A stretch of DNA of 64,000 nt from Brachyhypopomus gauderio. Taxonomy: Eukaryota > Chordata > Actinopteri > Gymnotiformes > Hypopomidae. The stretch covers positions 9,350,914 to 9,414,913 of the forward strand of contig NC_135211.1 of assembly GCF_052324685.1 (NCBI RefSeq), given 5' to 3'. Shown here piece after piece: positions 1-12,400 of the stretch (position 1 is its first letter; the number at the start of each line of letters is the position of its first letter). The position numbers and the translations under genes are program-made. The notes under the pieces were generated by a model. It did not search any database. It was not told the origin of the DNA and worked only from the letters and a program-made list of their open reading frames with translations.

Positions 1-476
1 CGGAAGTGTGGCGTGAGAGCGTGTGAAAACGGTCAAATGCGTGTGTCTCACGCTCAATGCGTGAGAGTTGGCAACCCTGCATTTAGTACATTTAACCTCA
101 TGGACGTAATTCTGGGGGGGACTTTTTCAAAAGCCGGTTTTGGTTATCTGCAGTTTTAACGGTTTAAAAGAAATATTTAAATAGCGATGAATCTAACGCT
201 AGGACCATGCAGAAAACGACCGCTCCGAGCTCCGCTAACCTGGCGACTTCGTGGCTGCATCCATGTAAACACACGTACGATTTGTAATTCACAGGTTTGA
301 AAACTCGTTCTCGCCCTTACTGTGCAATTTGGTTAGGAATACAGCCGAGCTAAACTATCAAGTTGAAAGTCATCATAGTTTGCTTATCCATTTTGACCCA
401 GTTCCCAACCCAACTTTAAGAATAGATTAACGGCGATAATTAACGAACGCCGTTAACGCCGTTAACGGCCCACCAC
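1..476. mobile_element. hAT-like DNA transposon remnant, cut by the window edge
   Basis: The segment ends in a GTTAACG-rich stretch (425-476) whose last bases, GGCCCACCAC, resemble the terminus of hAT-type elements common in fish genomes. The left end lies outside the window, so neither the second inverted repeat nor the target duplication can be checked. No transposase frame is visible. The identification rests on recalled resemblance of the terminal bases. Confidence 0.35.
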
Positions 477-1193
477 TAATATATATATATAGTATAAAGA
501 ACCTTCCTGGATACTTTGACAGTAGCCAAAACCTAATACATTAACCAACTGATGATACATTGTTAATTATATGTGCCCAACTTAATTATAACATGATTGA
601 AAGCAGTGCTGCATAATACAACTCCCCAATGAAGGTTTTAAAAGGTTTTTGAAGGCATTTTAAAAATCCACAGGCAGCATTATCATCTAAACACAAATGA
701 GAGTCTTTAAGCTATGTGATGTACACTTCTACCCAGGGCCGGAGTGGGCCACTTTTTCAGCCCGGGAAATTCATGTCCAAATCCGGCCCATCGGGAATCC
801 TCCCGAATCTCCCGATTAGCCACTCCGCCTCTGCTTCTACCTTTCTGTTTCATTTGAGGTTACGAAATCTAGTATGGAGTTCTGCCATGTGGTCTGTGGT
901 ATGGTTGTCAAGGTGACAAATCAGTCCCACCCAGCTTCCAGGCTTTCCTACTACTGCAGTTCACTAATCCCTGTGAGCTCACAGCCACACTCACACTAAC
1001 TCATAATGCATCTTGCCTTAGGCCCATTTAATTAATGCTGCCTGGGTGGGTATAACATAATTCATGGTTATCATTCAAACAAATTTCCAACCACTTGACA
1101 CTGGTATTATCAAATTATCAATACATATGTAAATGACATTAAAATATTATCTTATTAATGTGTGCATTTGGTTTTCAAAACAAATGACACTAT
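477..1193. other. Intergenic sequence, no gene seen
   Basis: AT-rich intergenic DNA with a short TA run at 480-490. A GC-richer patch at about 730-930, starting CAGGGCCGGAGTGGG, resembles the end of another fish hAT element but has no recognisable partner end. The open frame at 716-916 lies in this patch and has no protein-like features. Confidence 0.5.
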
Positions 1194-1201
1194 ATTATAT
1201 T

Positions 1202-1379
1202 CAGAGGTGGGCATTCCAGGTTCAGAAAGTAAAAGTCCTCACCAAGGTTTTGCTCAGACTTCCTGGATTGTATTGATTCCACAAATTTTACCTGGCTTGC
1301 ACTAATTATAAAATCCAGCAAGCTTGAGTAAAATCCTGGGAAGGACTTTTACTTTCTGAACCTGGAATGTCCACCTCTG
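1202..1379. mobile_element. 178-bp hAT-type MITE with long terminal inverted repeats
   Basis: The element begins CAGAGGTGGGCATTCCAGG and ends with the near-perfect reverse complement, giving inverted repeats of about 38 bp (1202-1239 against 1342-1379). It is flanked by 8-bp direct repeats, ATTATATT (1194-1201) and ATTATGTT (1380-1387), which differ at one base. An 8-bp target duplication and a CAG start are hAT hallmarks. There is no coding capacity, so it moved using a transposase encoded elsewhere. Confidence 0.85.
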
Positions 1380-1630
1380 ATTATGTTGCTGTAGTAGAAA
1401 TAAACCCACAAGATCCTAGTGCCCTCTAGTGACAGAAGAATATCAACATTGCTTACTTCAAAATGTCTATAAAGTCCAGGAAGAGCTAAAATGTTCAGGA
1501 GGAACTAATAACAGAAATCCATCTGTGGGGGGTTGTACAAACCTAATTACACCTTACAGAACACTAATATAATTTAACTTTAACCTAACTTTAAGTCAAA
1601 TAAATACATTTGTAATCTAATGCAGCCATT

Positions 1631-1900
1631 TGTCAGCGTCACGATATGCAGGCCCCCTGCCGGTCACCTCCATCTGCAGCGGTAGTATTTCCTGTTGTGT
1701 TGTATTTGTCCCTCGGATGGGCGGGGTGCATCAGGTTACCCGACACCTGAGGGTCATTTGTCTGTCTATATATGTCTTGTCTTTGTACCGGTTGACTGCT
1801 GGTTATTGTATGATTTGGATTAAGTCACAGGTTTTGTGTTGGTGCACTTTAAATCCTCCCTTGTCCCTGAGACTGGCGTGATCACTTCCTTTTATTTTTG
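1631..1900 (+). mobile_element. LTR-like retroelement fragment
   Basis: This GC-richer island in AT-rich DNA starts with TGTCAGCGTCACG and has the general composition of the solo LTRs found elsewhere in this window. No clear CA end or target duplication was found, so boundaries are approximate and the call is tentative. The open frame at 1630-1881 inside it is incidental. Confidence 0.35.
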
Positions 1901-2555
1901 CACTCCTCGCCCACCACAGTCAGCTCCTCATCAGGAGTTACATGTCTGCATGTGTTGCTAATTAATTATCAACTTAAAGTCTGCTTTCAATATCAAAACA
2001 AGCAGTCTTATATGACAAGCAGAATTTTGCCTAAGAAAGTGCATAATACACTAGTTCCAAATGTATATATCAGTAAAGCAATTAAAAACAGCAAATTAAA
2101 TACATTAAATTATCTAACAGGTCTAAATCAATGACAGATCCATGACAGTTACATCTGTTTACACATTAACAGAAAAATAAAATACATGAAACACAGCCAT
2201 GCATGAAGGTCCAGATCTGACTCAAGAATGACTGATTTTATTTTTCAGGAGAGGCACATGTAATGGAGACATTGTGATGGACACATGGTACTGGGAACAT
2301 ACACATGGTGTCTTCACAAAGTCTAGATGAAACCAAACAATGAGAAAAGAAATCAAAGAAATTGAGGAGTGGAACAGTGGATATAAAAGAAAAAAGTCTT
2401 AATCATTAACATTTTCTTTATTATTTTAAATTGTTTTTAATGTTAGCTTAAAACCATGAGTAAAGGATATTCTTTATCTACTTCCACATGCAGCCTGCCA
2501 GTGTCATGTTTAACATTACTGATCAGAAACTCAAAACTAAGAGTTGTGTTGAAGA
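1901..2555. other. Intergenic sequence, no gene seen
   Basis: AT-rich sequence between two retroelement pieces. Short frames here lack homology, splice context or codon bias that would support a gene. Nothing else is recognised. Confidence 0.5.
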
Positions 2556-2560
2556 TCTAG

Positions 2561-2923
2561 TGTCACGTTGGGGAGGCCGGGCCGCCGCCAGAGGGCGCGT
2601 GTCAGTTCGCACTACCTCACAACACACGCCCCCGAGCACCAAACCACTCCCTCGGTCCCAATCACCGCATTAGCACTAGCACCCCTGTTTATGTTGTGCA
2701 CCTATTTATTCCCGCAGGTCGTTCGGTCCAGTGCTGTACATTGCTCCGCTGGAGTTCATCTCTGGACCGCCTTGCCGTGTCGGTGCTAGTAGAGAGGGGC
2801 CGCTGTTCAATTTTGCTGCTTTGCAGTGGTTTCTGTTTGGCTATTTTTGTTTCCTTTGTGAATGGAGAATAAAGACCATTCGATGCAACCCTCAACTTCG
2901 GCCGCCTCTGTTCCCCCGTTACA
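2561..2923 (+). mobile_element. Solo LTR (363 bp) with perfect 5-bp target duplication
   Basis: The unit starts TGTCACGTTGGGG, ends CCCCCGTTACA, and contains an AATAAA signal at about 2868. It is flanked on both sides by the identical pentanucleotide TCTAG (2556-2560 and 2924-2928). TG...CA termini, a 5-bp duplication and no internal domain identify a solo LTR of a Gypsy-like retrotransposon, left after LTR-LTR recombination. The short frames on either strand are not genes. Confidence 0.88.
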
Positions 2924-2941
2924 TCTAGAATATTTAACATA

Positions 2942-2969
2942 TGGAGAGAGAGAGAGAGAGAGAGAGAGA
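2942..2969. repeat. (GA)n microsatellite
   Basis: About 14 uninterrupted GA dinucleotides between the solo LTR and the inverted copy of mucin-exon sequence. Confidence 0.9.
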
Positions 2970-2981
2970 CCCTTCCATCCA

Positions 2982-3046
2982 GAAAATTTGCCTTCAACAT
3001 CTTTTCTTTCCCAGACCTCTGCCATCAACTTTACATCATTTTTCAG
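2982..3046 (+). repeat. 65-bp inverted copy of sequence at the mucin S/T exon (partner 6140-6204)
   Basis: Plus-strand 2982-3046 matches the reverse complement of 6140-6204 with only two mismatches over 65 bp. The partner lies in or just upstream of a small mucin exon on the minus strand. The match stops exactly at the TTTTTCAG trinucleotide run that could be a splice acceptor in the mucin gene. The plus-strand copy is followed by another pyrimidine tract and CAG, then by GTGAGC at 3071. It is either part of a dispersed repeat present twice, or the stub of an oppositely oriented mucin-like gene. Confidence 0.75.
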
Positions 3047-3254
3047 TTCTTTTTTTTCAGATCCACAAAGGTGAGCTGTAGGTGACTGATGTTATTGTTA
3101 TCAGTGGTCTTTACTTATGTTTAATATTGCATCTTGAAATATTGTCTGAAACCACCTGTGAATCTTGATGCTGAATATATGTTCCAAAATTCCCTTTAAT
3201 TAGACACAAGAAAATATTTTTAATGAAAATTTACCTTGCTCAGAGTTATTATAT

Positions 3255-3260
3255 TTTATT
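3255..3260 (-). terminator. Poly(A) signal of the membrane mucin gene
   Basis: Reverse-strand AATAAA lies 55 bp past the predicted mucin stop codon (3315-3317). This gives a short 3' UTR ending near 3,235-3,245. It is the first canonical hexamer downstream of the tail exon. Confidence 0.6.
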
Positions 3261-3314
3261 ATACCATAATCAAATAATTACCCTGACCATAAAATTACAC
3301 TGACATGTAAGTGT

Positions 3315-3402
3315 TTAAGGAGCTTGCCCTCTGTCAGAGAAGTTAAAAGTGTCATCATCAAAAATGGAAAACCTTTTTGAGTCAGAATTGCTGCTCACAG
3401 TC
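3315..3402 (-). CDS. Mucin last coding exon: cytoplasmic tail
   Basis: A pyrimidine-rich acceptor (TTTTTTTCTAG) precedes an 88-nt frame. It completes a Trp codon split across the intron and adds 28 residues ([17 protein letters not shown]..., ending RGQAP) before a TAA stop. The acidic, Ser-rich tail follows the basic stop-transfer residues of the previous exon. Its last residues do not form a class I PDZ ligand like the one at the human MUC17 C-terminus. Phase agreement with the TM exon and the nearby poly(A) signal support the call. Confidence 0.7.
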
Positions 3403-6400
3403 CTAGAAAAAAATGAATTATTAAAAAAGTGTCATCCTCTGAATGCTCTACAGGCACATATTCTGTCATAAATGCAGAAACGGAAAATATTCATATATTT
3501 TTAACCTACCATTTTCCACCATGGTTCCGCCGCATAACAAAAATCACTGTTATGGAAATGATGAGAAGGAGAAAGGCACCTCCTAAACTCCCAAAGAGGG
3601 CTGCATAAAATCCAGCACCTCTGTGGTAAAGTTCACATCGTGCCCCAGAGTATACCTGAAGATAAGACTCATAACATCTGAATGATTTGGAAACAACAAC
3701 AGGTGTGTCAAAACAATTGCTCATTTATCTTACTCAGGACTGATAATTGAACTTGTTTAAAGGACAAGCTCGATTCCTTGTTTGTCATTGCACATGTAAA
3801 CCCTTTTCGTACTTACTGGCACACTGGACCTGTTTTAAAATTGAGGCAGTCACCATGATGATGGCAGTAGTTGGGATTCATTTTGCATGGTGCTTCACAT
3901 TCCCAGGCATCTTCTTCAAGTTTCAGTGTAAAGTTGGCAAAATCCATACTGCAATTTATGAATGGTTTTATGTCTGAAACATCTTTTCAGAAAAGAGAGG
4001 TCCAATTAATGTTCTGCCCTCAAACAATTATACACTCAATTGTACACCTGCCACTTTATTCGGTACACCTATCCAACTGCTCATTAATGTAAATGTCGAA
4101 TCTGCCAATCACAGAGCAATAACTCAATGGATTTAGGCATGTAGACATGACCAAGAAGATATACTGCTGTTCAAACCGAGCATCACAATGGAGAAGAAAG
4201 GTGCTCGAGTGGCATGTTGGTTGGTACCAGACGGGCTGGTCTGAGTATTTCAGAAACTGCTGATCTACTGGGATTTTCACGCACAACCATCTCTAAGGTT
4301 TATAGAGAATGGTCCCAAAAAGCGAAAATATCCAGTGAGTGGCAGTTCTGTGGGATCAAATGATGCAGAGGAGGTCAGAGGAGAATGGCCAGACTGATTT
4401 GAGCTGATACAATGGCAACAGTAACTCAAATAAGCAGTCGTTACAACCGAGGCATGCAGAAAAGCATCTCTGAATGCACAACACGTCGAACCTTGAGGTG
4501 GATGGGCAACAGGTATTGTTCCTGACCATGTCCATCCCTTTATGACCACAGTGTATCCATCCTCTGATGGCTACTTCCAGCAGGATAACGTGCCATGTCA
4601 TAAAGCACAAATCATCTCAGATTGGTTTCTTGAACACGACAATGAGTTCACTGTACTCGAAGGGCCTCCACAGTCACCAGATCTCAATCCAATAGAGCAC
4701 CTTTGGGATGTTGTGGAATGGGAGATTCAAATCATGGATGTGCAGCCGACAATTCTGCAGCAACTGCGTGATGCTATCATGTCAATATGGACCAGACTCT
4801 CTGAGGAATATTAACAATACCTTGTTGAATCTATGCCATGAAGTTCTGAAGGCAAAAGGGGGTCCAACCCAGTACTAGCAATGTGGACCTAATAAAGTGG
4901 CCGGTGAGTGTAAATAAGTCTTACCAACATTTCTGACCATCAAACTATTAAATGTATTTTGACAAATACAACATTTCTGGAGAAATATTATAAAAGTAAA
5001 AAATTATCATGGGAAAAAAATACTTACTTGCTATTTCAGGTTTTGTCATTGTAACTTCAATATCCTGAATGGATGCATTACCAAGTGCTTCTCTCAGATT
5101 CTTAAGCAAATCAAAGTTATATAAAAAAATGTTCAATACGAGTTCCAAATCATTGTTGAGAAAATCAATTTGTGATTGATTGTTAGGGTAGTTGTATCTT
5201 GCACTGCTTTTGACAATAATGCTTCCATTTCTGGGGAGAAAATCACATATTCTATAATTATATATGTATATGTAAATATTTGAAAGGTAAACATTCATCT
5301 TTACAATACAAATTCAATTATAAAAGAACTTACATCAAAGTAATGATATTCACATCTCTGAAGTTTTGTGGATCTGCTCTTTTACAAATAACTGAAAGCT
5401 GCAAAGCCCAACCAGGCAAAAAGGGCAAAAGGATAAATAAAAATAAATAAAAGTTAATAATGATTGTGTTTATATTTTTAAAAACAAATAGATGGAATAG
5501 AAACAATCATACTTACCTCATGGGTTAAGATTGCAATCAACTGTTTGGATGCCTGGGAGTTTAAATTTTGAAAGTCAAGAATATAATCTTTCATTATTCT
5601 CAGGGAAATATTTGCCTTCCTAGTGGGCCTGCCTTCAGCTATAGTGAGATTGTTAATGTTAGGTGCATGTCACTCATTCATGTACAATGCATATGACCGA
5701 AAGCACAATTTTGTGGTAACTGTTGCATTTTTTTATATACTTACACCATGTAACTGTTGTAGTGTTAACTGCAAAATTACAGGAATGCCCATATGTAAAA
5801 AGACTGCATTTACATGTACAAAGCTGAGTTGTCATATTAAAAAAACAAGGTGAACCATTGCACTGGCATTCTGTGTCCATACAGCTGTGCGCAGTGAAAG
5901 AATTGATATCTGTTGAGATCAGATTACATTGAAAGTACAGTGGTATGAGAATTACTACAAAATGATATTATGATAGTTTCCTCTTGGGCAGAAGATGTTT
6001 TTTACTTATAATTTAAAAAGTGGTAAATTAAGTAGAAGATGTGGAGGACTCACCAGTAAATTGAGAGGATGGTTGACTTGTAAATGAAGAAGTATTGTCA
6101 GTTGTGGTTTGAGAAATTGTCACCACTGCAGCAGTAGATCTGAAAAATGATGTAATGTTGATGGCAGAGGTCTGGGAAGGAAAAGATGTTGAAGGCAAAT
6201 TTTCAGTTGCAGAAGGGAAAGATACTGGAAAATTGAGGTAAAACTGTTGAAGTAGTAGGCAACTGGGTTGGTGGCATAAAGCGGGAGGTAACTTTTGGAT
6301 GATCTGGGAAAGTTGTACATATAATTTTTGAGGAACTTTGCTCAATAGATGTTGAAAAATGTCTCAATTAAGTTATATCATTAGTTCAATGGAAATCAGG

Positions 6401-9400
6401 ATTTTGTGCTTAAAGGAGTCAAATTTGTGATTGTATTAATATCAGAGCATTATGAATTGTTGAATGTCTTAATTGGAACACTCTGAAAATTGAGATAATG
6501 ACTGGGTGATAATGACATTGATAAACTAAGATGTTTGTTAAACAGAGGAAAGTGAACTGTGTGAACTCAACTGTTGGTGAAGAGGTTGGAATGGTGTCAG
6601 TGGATTCCGCAACTGATAAGGTGAATTCAGTAGTGTATAATGATGAAATGCTTTCATGTGAAGAAACAGAGGCTGATAATGATGGACTACTTCCAATTGA
6701 TGTTGTTGACGGTGCAGAGTACATTCCAGTTATTTCTGTTGATGTGAACTGAGTCTTGCTGGAAGTGGTAGACACTGAGTAGTCAGAAGGGACTGATGTA
6801 AGGGATGCTGTATTTGTTTGTATTTGGGATGTAGAAACTGAATTTGGTGCTGGGCTGGAAGAGAACATGATGGTTTCAGTGGATTCAGCTGGTGTATAGG
6901 TAAATGGAATAGATTCAGATGCATTTCCTGTGGATTGTTTTTGAACCTCTGTGGGGCCAGCATCAGTTGATGAAGTGGAAATGATTGTTTCATTTGTGAC
7001 AGTAGATGCTGCTGATTGCTGACTTGTCAGTGGAGTAGATTCTGATGATTGCAAGGACTGTGTAGTCATGCCACTTGATGTGAATGTGTTTGTTCTTGTA
7101 GAATAAGATTCAGTAGTTGTTGAAGTAAGAGGTATTCCTGAAGTCAATGGTAAGATTGTGGATGATACTGAAGATGATACTGAAGGCTTCTCTTCAGTTG
7201 AGAACAATAGTTTTGTCAAAGTAGATGTCTCTACGGGAGTGCTGATTTGACTGCTTTCAGTTGAAAGTCCTGTAGCTGGTGTTGGCTCTGGCACTGATGT
7301 AATTTCAATCACGTTTGAAGGAGTACTAATTTCAGTGGTGGTAGGCGAAACTGATGACTGATCATTAATTGGAATTGTCACTTCTGAGGTTTCATGTGAT
7401 GATCCAATTATTTCTGTTGATATAAATTCTGTTGTGCCTGACGAAGCAGATGTGTGAGACTCAGAACCCATTGATGTAGAATGTGTCATACTGGGTGATG
7501 GTGAGACAGAGCTTGTGTTCAACGTGGACACATCTGCTGTTGAAATCGTCAGAAATGTTTGGACAGGGAATATTGTTCCTGTGGTTTCCTGTGATATTGA
7601 GGTGAATTCAGTAGTGGATAATGACAGAATACTTTCATGTGATGGAGTAGAGACTGACAATGATGGGCTACTTCCTATTGATTGTTTGGAGGGTTCAGAG
7701 GACAATCCAGTAATTTCTGTTGATGTGATTTGTCCATTGCTGGAAGTGGTAGACAGTGCAGAGTCAGAAATGACTGATGTAAATGATACTGGGCTTGTTT
7801 GTGCTCGGGTTGTAGAAACTGAATTTGGTGCTGGGCTGGAAGAGAACATGATGGTTTCAGTGGATTCAGTTGGTGTATAGGTAAATGGAATCGATTCAGA
7901 TGCATTTCCTGTGGATTGTTTTTGAACCTCTGTGGGGCCAGCATCAGTTGATGAAGTGGAAATGATTGTTTCATTTGTGACAGTAGACGCTGCTGATTGC
8001 TGACTTGTCAGAGGAGTAGATTCTGATGATTGCAAGGACTGTGTAGTCATGCCGCTTAATGTGAATGTGTTTGTTCTTGTAGAATAAGATTCAGTAGTTG
8101 TTGAAGTAAGAGGTATTCCTGAAGTCAATGGCAAGATTGTGGATGATACTGAAGATGATACTGAAGGATTCTCTTCAGTTGAGAAGAATAGTTTTATCAG
8201 AGTAGATGTCTCTACGGGAGTGCTGATTTGACTGCTTTCAGTTGAAAGTCCTGTATCTGGTGTTAGCTCTGGCACTGACATAATTTCAGTCACGTTTGAA
8301 GGAGTACTAATTTCAGTGGTGGTAGGCGAAACTGATGACTGATCATTTATTGGAATTGTCACTTCTGAGGTTTCATGTGATGATCCAATTATTTCTGTTG
8401 ATATAAATTCTGTTGTGCCTGACGAAGCAGATGTGTGAGACTCAGAACCCATTGATGTAGAATGTGTCATACTGGGTGATGGTGAGACAGAGCTTGTGTT
8501 CAACGTGGACACATCTGCTGTTGAAATCGTCAGAAATGTTTGGACAGGGAATATTGTTCTTGTGGTTTCCTGTGATATTGATGTGAATTCAGTAGTGGAT
8601 AATGACGGAATACTTTCATGTGATGGAGTAGAGACTGACAATGATGGGCTACTTCCTATTGATTGTTTGGAGGGTTCAGAGGACAATCCAGTAATTTCTG
8701 TTGATGTGATTTGTCCATTGCTGGAAGTGGTAGACACTGCAGAGTCAGAAATGACTGATGTAAAAGATACTGGGCTTGTTTGTGCTCGGGTTGTAGAAAC
8801 TGAATTTGGTGCTTGGCTGGAAGAAAACATGATGGTTTCAGTGGATTCAGTTGGTGTATAGGTAAATGGAATCGATTCAGATGCATTTCCTGTGGATTGT
8901 TTTTGAACCTCTGTGGGGCCAGCATCAGTTGATGAAGTGGAAATGATTGTTTCATTTGTGACAGTAGACGCTGCTGATTGCTGACTTGTCAGAGGAGTAG
9001 ATTCTGATGATTGCAAGGACTGTGTAGTCATGCCGCTTGATGTGAATGTGTTTGTTCTTGTAGAATAAGATTCAGTAGTTGTTGAAGTAAGAGGTATTCC
9101 TGAAGTCAATGGCAACATTGTGGATGATACTGAAGATGATACTGAAGGCTTCTCTTCAGTTGAGAACAATAGTTTTGTCAAAGTAGATGTCTCTACGGGA
9201 GTGCTGATTTGACTGCTTTCAGTTGAAAGTCCTGTATCTGGTGTTAGCTCTGGCACTGACGTAATTTCAGTCACGTTTGAAGGAGTACTAATTTCAGTGG
9301 TGGTAGGCGAAACTGATGACTGATCATTTATTGGAATTGTCACTTCTGAGGTTTCATGTGATGATCCAATTATTTCTGTTGATATAAATTCTGTTGTGCC

Positions 9401-12400
9401 TGACGAAGCAGATGTGTGAGACTCAGAACCCATTGATGTAGAATGTGTCATACTGGGTGATGGTGAGACAGAGCTTGTTGTCAAATGCCCTTCTTTAGTT
9501 GAAGAAAGCATAGTGTTCAACGTGGACTCATCTGCTGTTGAAGTCGTCAGAAATGCTTGGACAGGGAATATTGTTCCTGCGGTTTCCTGTGATATTGATG
9601 TGAATTCAGTAAAGGAAAATGACAGAATACTTTCATGTGATGGAGTAGAGACTGACAATGATGGGCTACTTCCTATTGATTGTTTGGAGGGTTCAGAGGA
9701 CAATCCAGTAATTTCTGTTGATGTGATTTGTCCATTGCTGGAAGTGGTAGACACTGCAGAGTCAGAAATGACTGATGTAAAAGATACTGGGCTTGTTTGT
9801 GCTCGGGTTGTAGAAACTGAATTTGGTGCTGGGCTGGAAGAGAACATGATGGTTTCAGTGGATTCAGCTGGTGTATAGGTAAATGGAATAGATTTAGATG
9901 CATTTCCTGTGGATTGTTTTTGAACCTCTGTGGGGCCAGCATCAGTTGATGAAGTGGAAATGATTGTTTCATTTGTGACAGTAGATGCTGCTGATTGCTG
10001 ACTTGTCAGTGGAGTAGATTCTGATGATTGCAAGGACTGTATAGTCATGCCACTTGATGTGAATTTGTTTGTTCTTGTAGAATAAGATTCAGTAGTTGTT
10101 AAAGTAAGAGGTATACCTGAAGTCAATGGCAAGATTGTGGATGATACTGAAGGATTCTCTTCAGTTGAGAAGAATAGTTTTATCAGAGTAGATGTCTCTA
10201 CGGGAGTGCTGATTTGACTGCTTTCAGTTGAAAGTCCTGTATCTGGTGTTAGTTCTGGCACTGACGTAATTTCAGTCACGTTTGAAGGAGTACTAATTTC
10301 AGTGGTGGTAGGCAAAACTGATGACTGATCATTTATTGGAATTGTCACTTCTGAGGTTTCATGTGATGATCCAATTATTTCTGTTGATATAAATTCTGTT
10401 GTGCCTGACGAAGCAGATGTGTGAGACTCAGAACCCATTGATGTAGAATGTGTCATACTGGGTGATGGTGAGACAGAGCTTGTGTTCAACGTGGACATAT
10501 CTGCTGTTGAAATCGTCAGAAATGTTTGGACAGGGAATATTGTTCTTGTGGTTTCCTGTGATATTGATGTGAATTCAGTAGTGGATAATGACAGAATACT
10601 TTCATGTGATGGAGTAGAGACTGACAATGATGGGCTACTTCCTATTGATTGTTTGGAGGGTTCAGAGGACAATCCAGTAATTTCTGTTGATGTGATTTGT
10701 CCATTGCTGGAAGTGGTAGACACTGCAGAGTCAGAAATGACTGATGTAAAAGATACTGGGCTTGTTTGTGCTCGGGTTGTAGAAACTGAATTTGGTGCTG
10801 GGCTGGAAGAGAACATGATGGTTTCAGTGGATTCAGTTGGTGTATAGGTAAATGGAATCGATTCAGATGCATTTCCTGTGGATTGTTTTTGAACCTCTGT
10901 GGGGCCAGCATCAGTTGATGAAGTGGAAATGATTGTTTCATTTGTGACAGTAGACGCTGCTGATTGCTGACTTGTCAGAGGAGTAGATTCTGATGATTGC
11001 AAGGACTGTGTAGTCATGCCGCTTGATGTGAATGTGTTTGTTCTTGTAGAATAAGATTCAGTAGTTGTTGAAGTAAGAGGTATTCCTGAAGTCAATAGCA
11101 AGATTGTGGATGATACTGAAGATGATACTAAAGGCTTCTCTTCAGTTGAGAACAATAGTTTTGTCAAAGTAGATGTCTCTACGGGAGTGCTGATTTGACT
11201 GCTTTCAGTTGAAAGTTCTGTAACTGGTGTTAGCTCTGGCACTGACGTAATTTCAGTCACGTTTGAAGGAGTACTAATTTCAGTGGTGGTAGGCGAAACT
11301 GATGACTGATCATTTATTGGAATTGTCACTTCTGAGGTTTCATGTGATGATCCAATTATTTCTGTTGATATAAATTCTGTTGTGCCTGACGAAGCAGATG
11401 TGTGAGACTCAGAACCCATTGATGTAGAATGTGTCATACTGGGTGATGGTGAGACAGAGCTTGTGTTCAACGTGGACACATCTGCTGTTGAAATCGTCAG
11501 AAATGTTTGGACAGGGAATATTGTTCTTGCGGTTTCCTGTGATATTGATGTGAATTCAGTAGTGGATAATGACAGAATACTTTCATGTGATGGAGTAGAG
11601 AATGACAATGATGGGCTACTTCCTATTGATTGTTTGGAGGGTTCAGAGGACAATCCAGTAATTTCTGTTGATGTGATTTGTCCATTGCTGGAAGTGGTAG
11701 ACACTGCAGAGTCAGAAATGACTGATGTAAAAGATACTGGGCTTGTTTGTGCTCGGGTTGTAGAAACTGAATTTGGTGCTGGGCTGGAAGAAAACATGAT
11801 GGTTTCAGTGGATTCAGTTGGTGTATAGGTAAATGGAATCGATTCAGATGCATTTCCTGTGGATTGTTTTTGAACCTCTGTGGGGCCAGCATCAGTTGAT
11901 GAAGTGGAAATGATTGTTTCATATGTGACAGTAGACGCTGCTGATTGCTGACTTGTCAGAGGAGTAGATTCTGATGATTGCAAGGACTGTGTAGTCATGC
12001 CGCTTGATGTGAATGTGTTTGTTCTTGTAGAATAAGATTCAGTAGTTGTTGAAGTAAGAGGTATTCCTGAAGTCAATGGCAAGATTGTGGATGATACTGA
12101 AGATGATACTGAAGGATTCTCTTCAGTTGAGAAGAATAGTTTTATCAGAGTAGATGTCTCTACGGGAGTGCTGATTTGACTGCTTTCAGTTGAAAGTCCT
12201 GTATCTGGTGTTAGCTCTGGCACTGACGTAATTTCAGTCACGTTTGAAGGAGTACTAATTTCAGTGGTGGTAGGCGAAACTGATGACTGATCATTTATTG
12301 GAATTGTCACTTCTGAGGTTTCATGTGATGATCCAATTATTTCTGTTGATATAAATTCTGTTGTGCCTGACGAAGCAGATGTGTGAGACTCAGAACCCAT

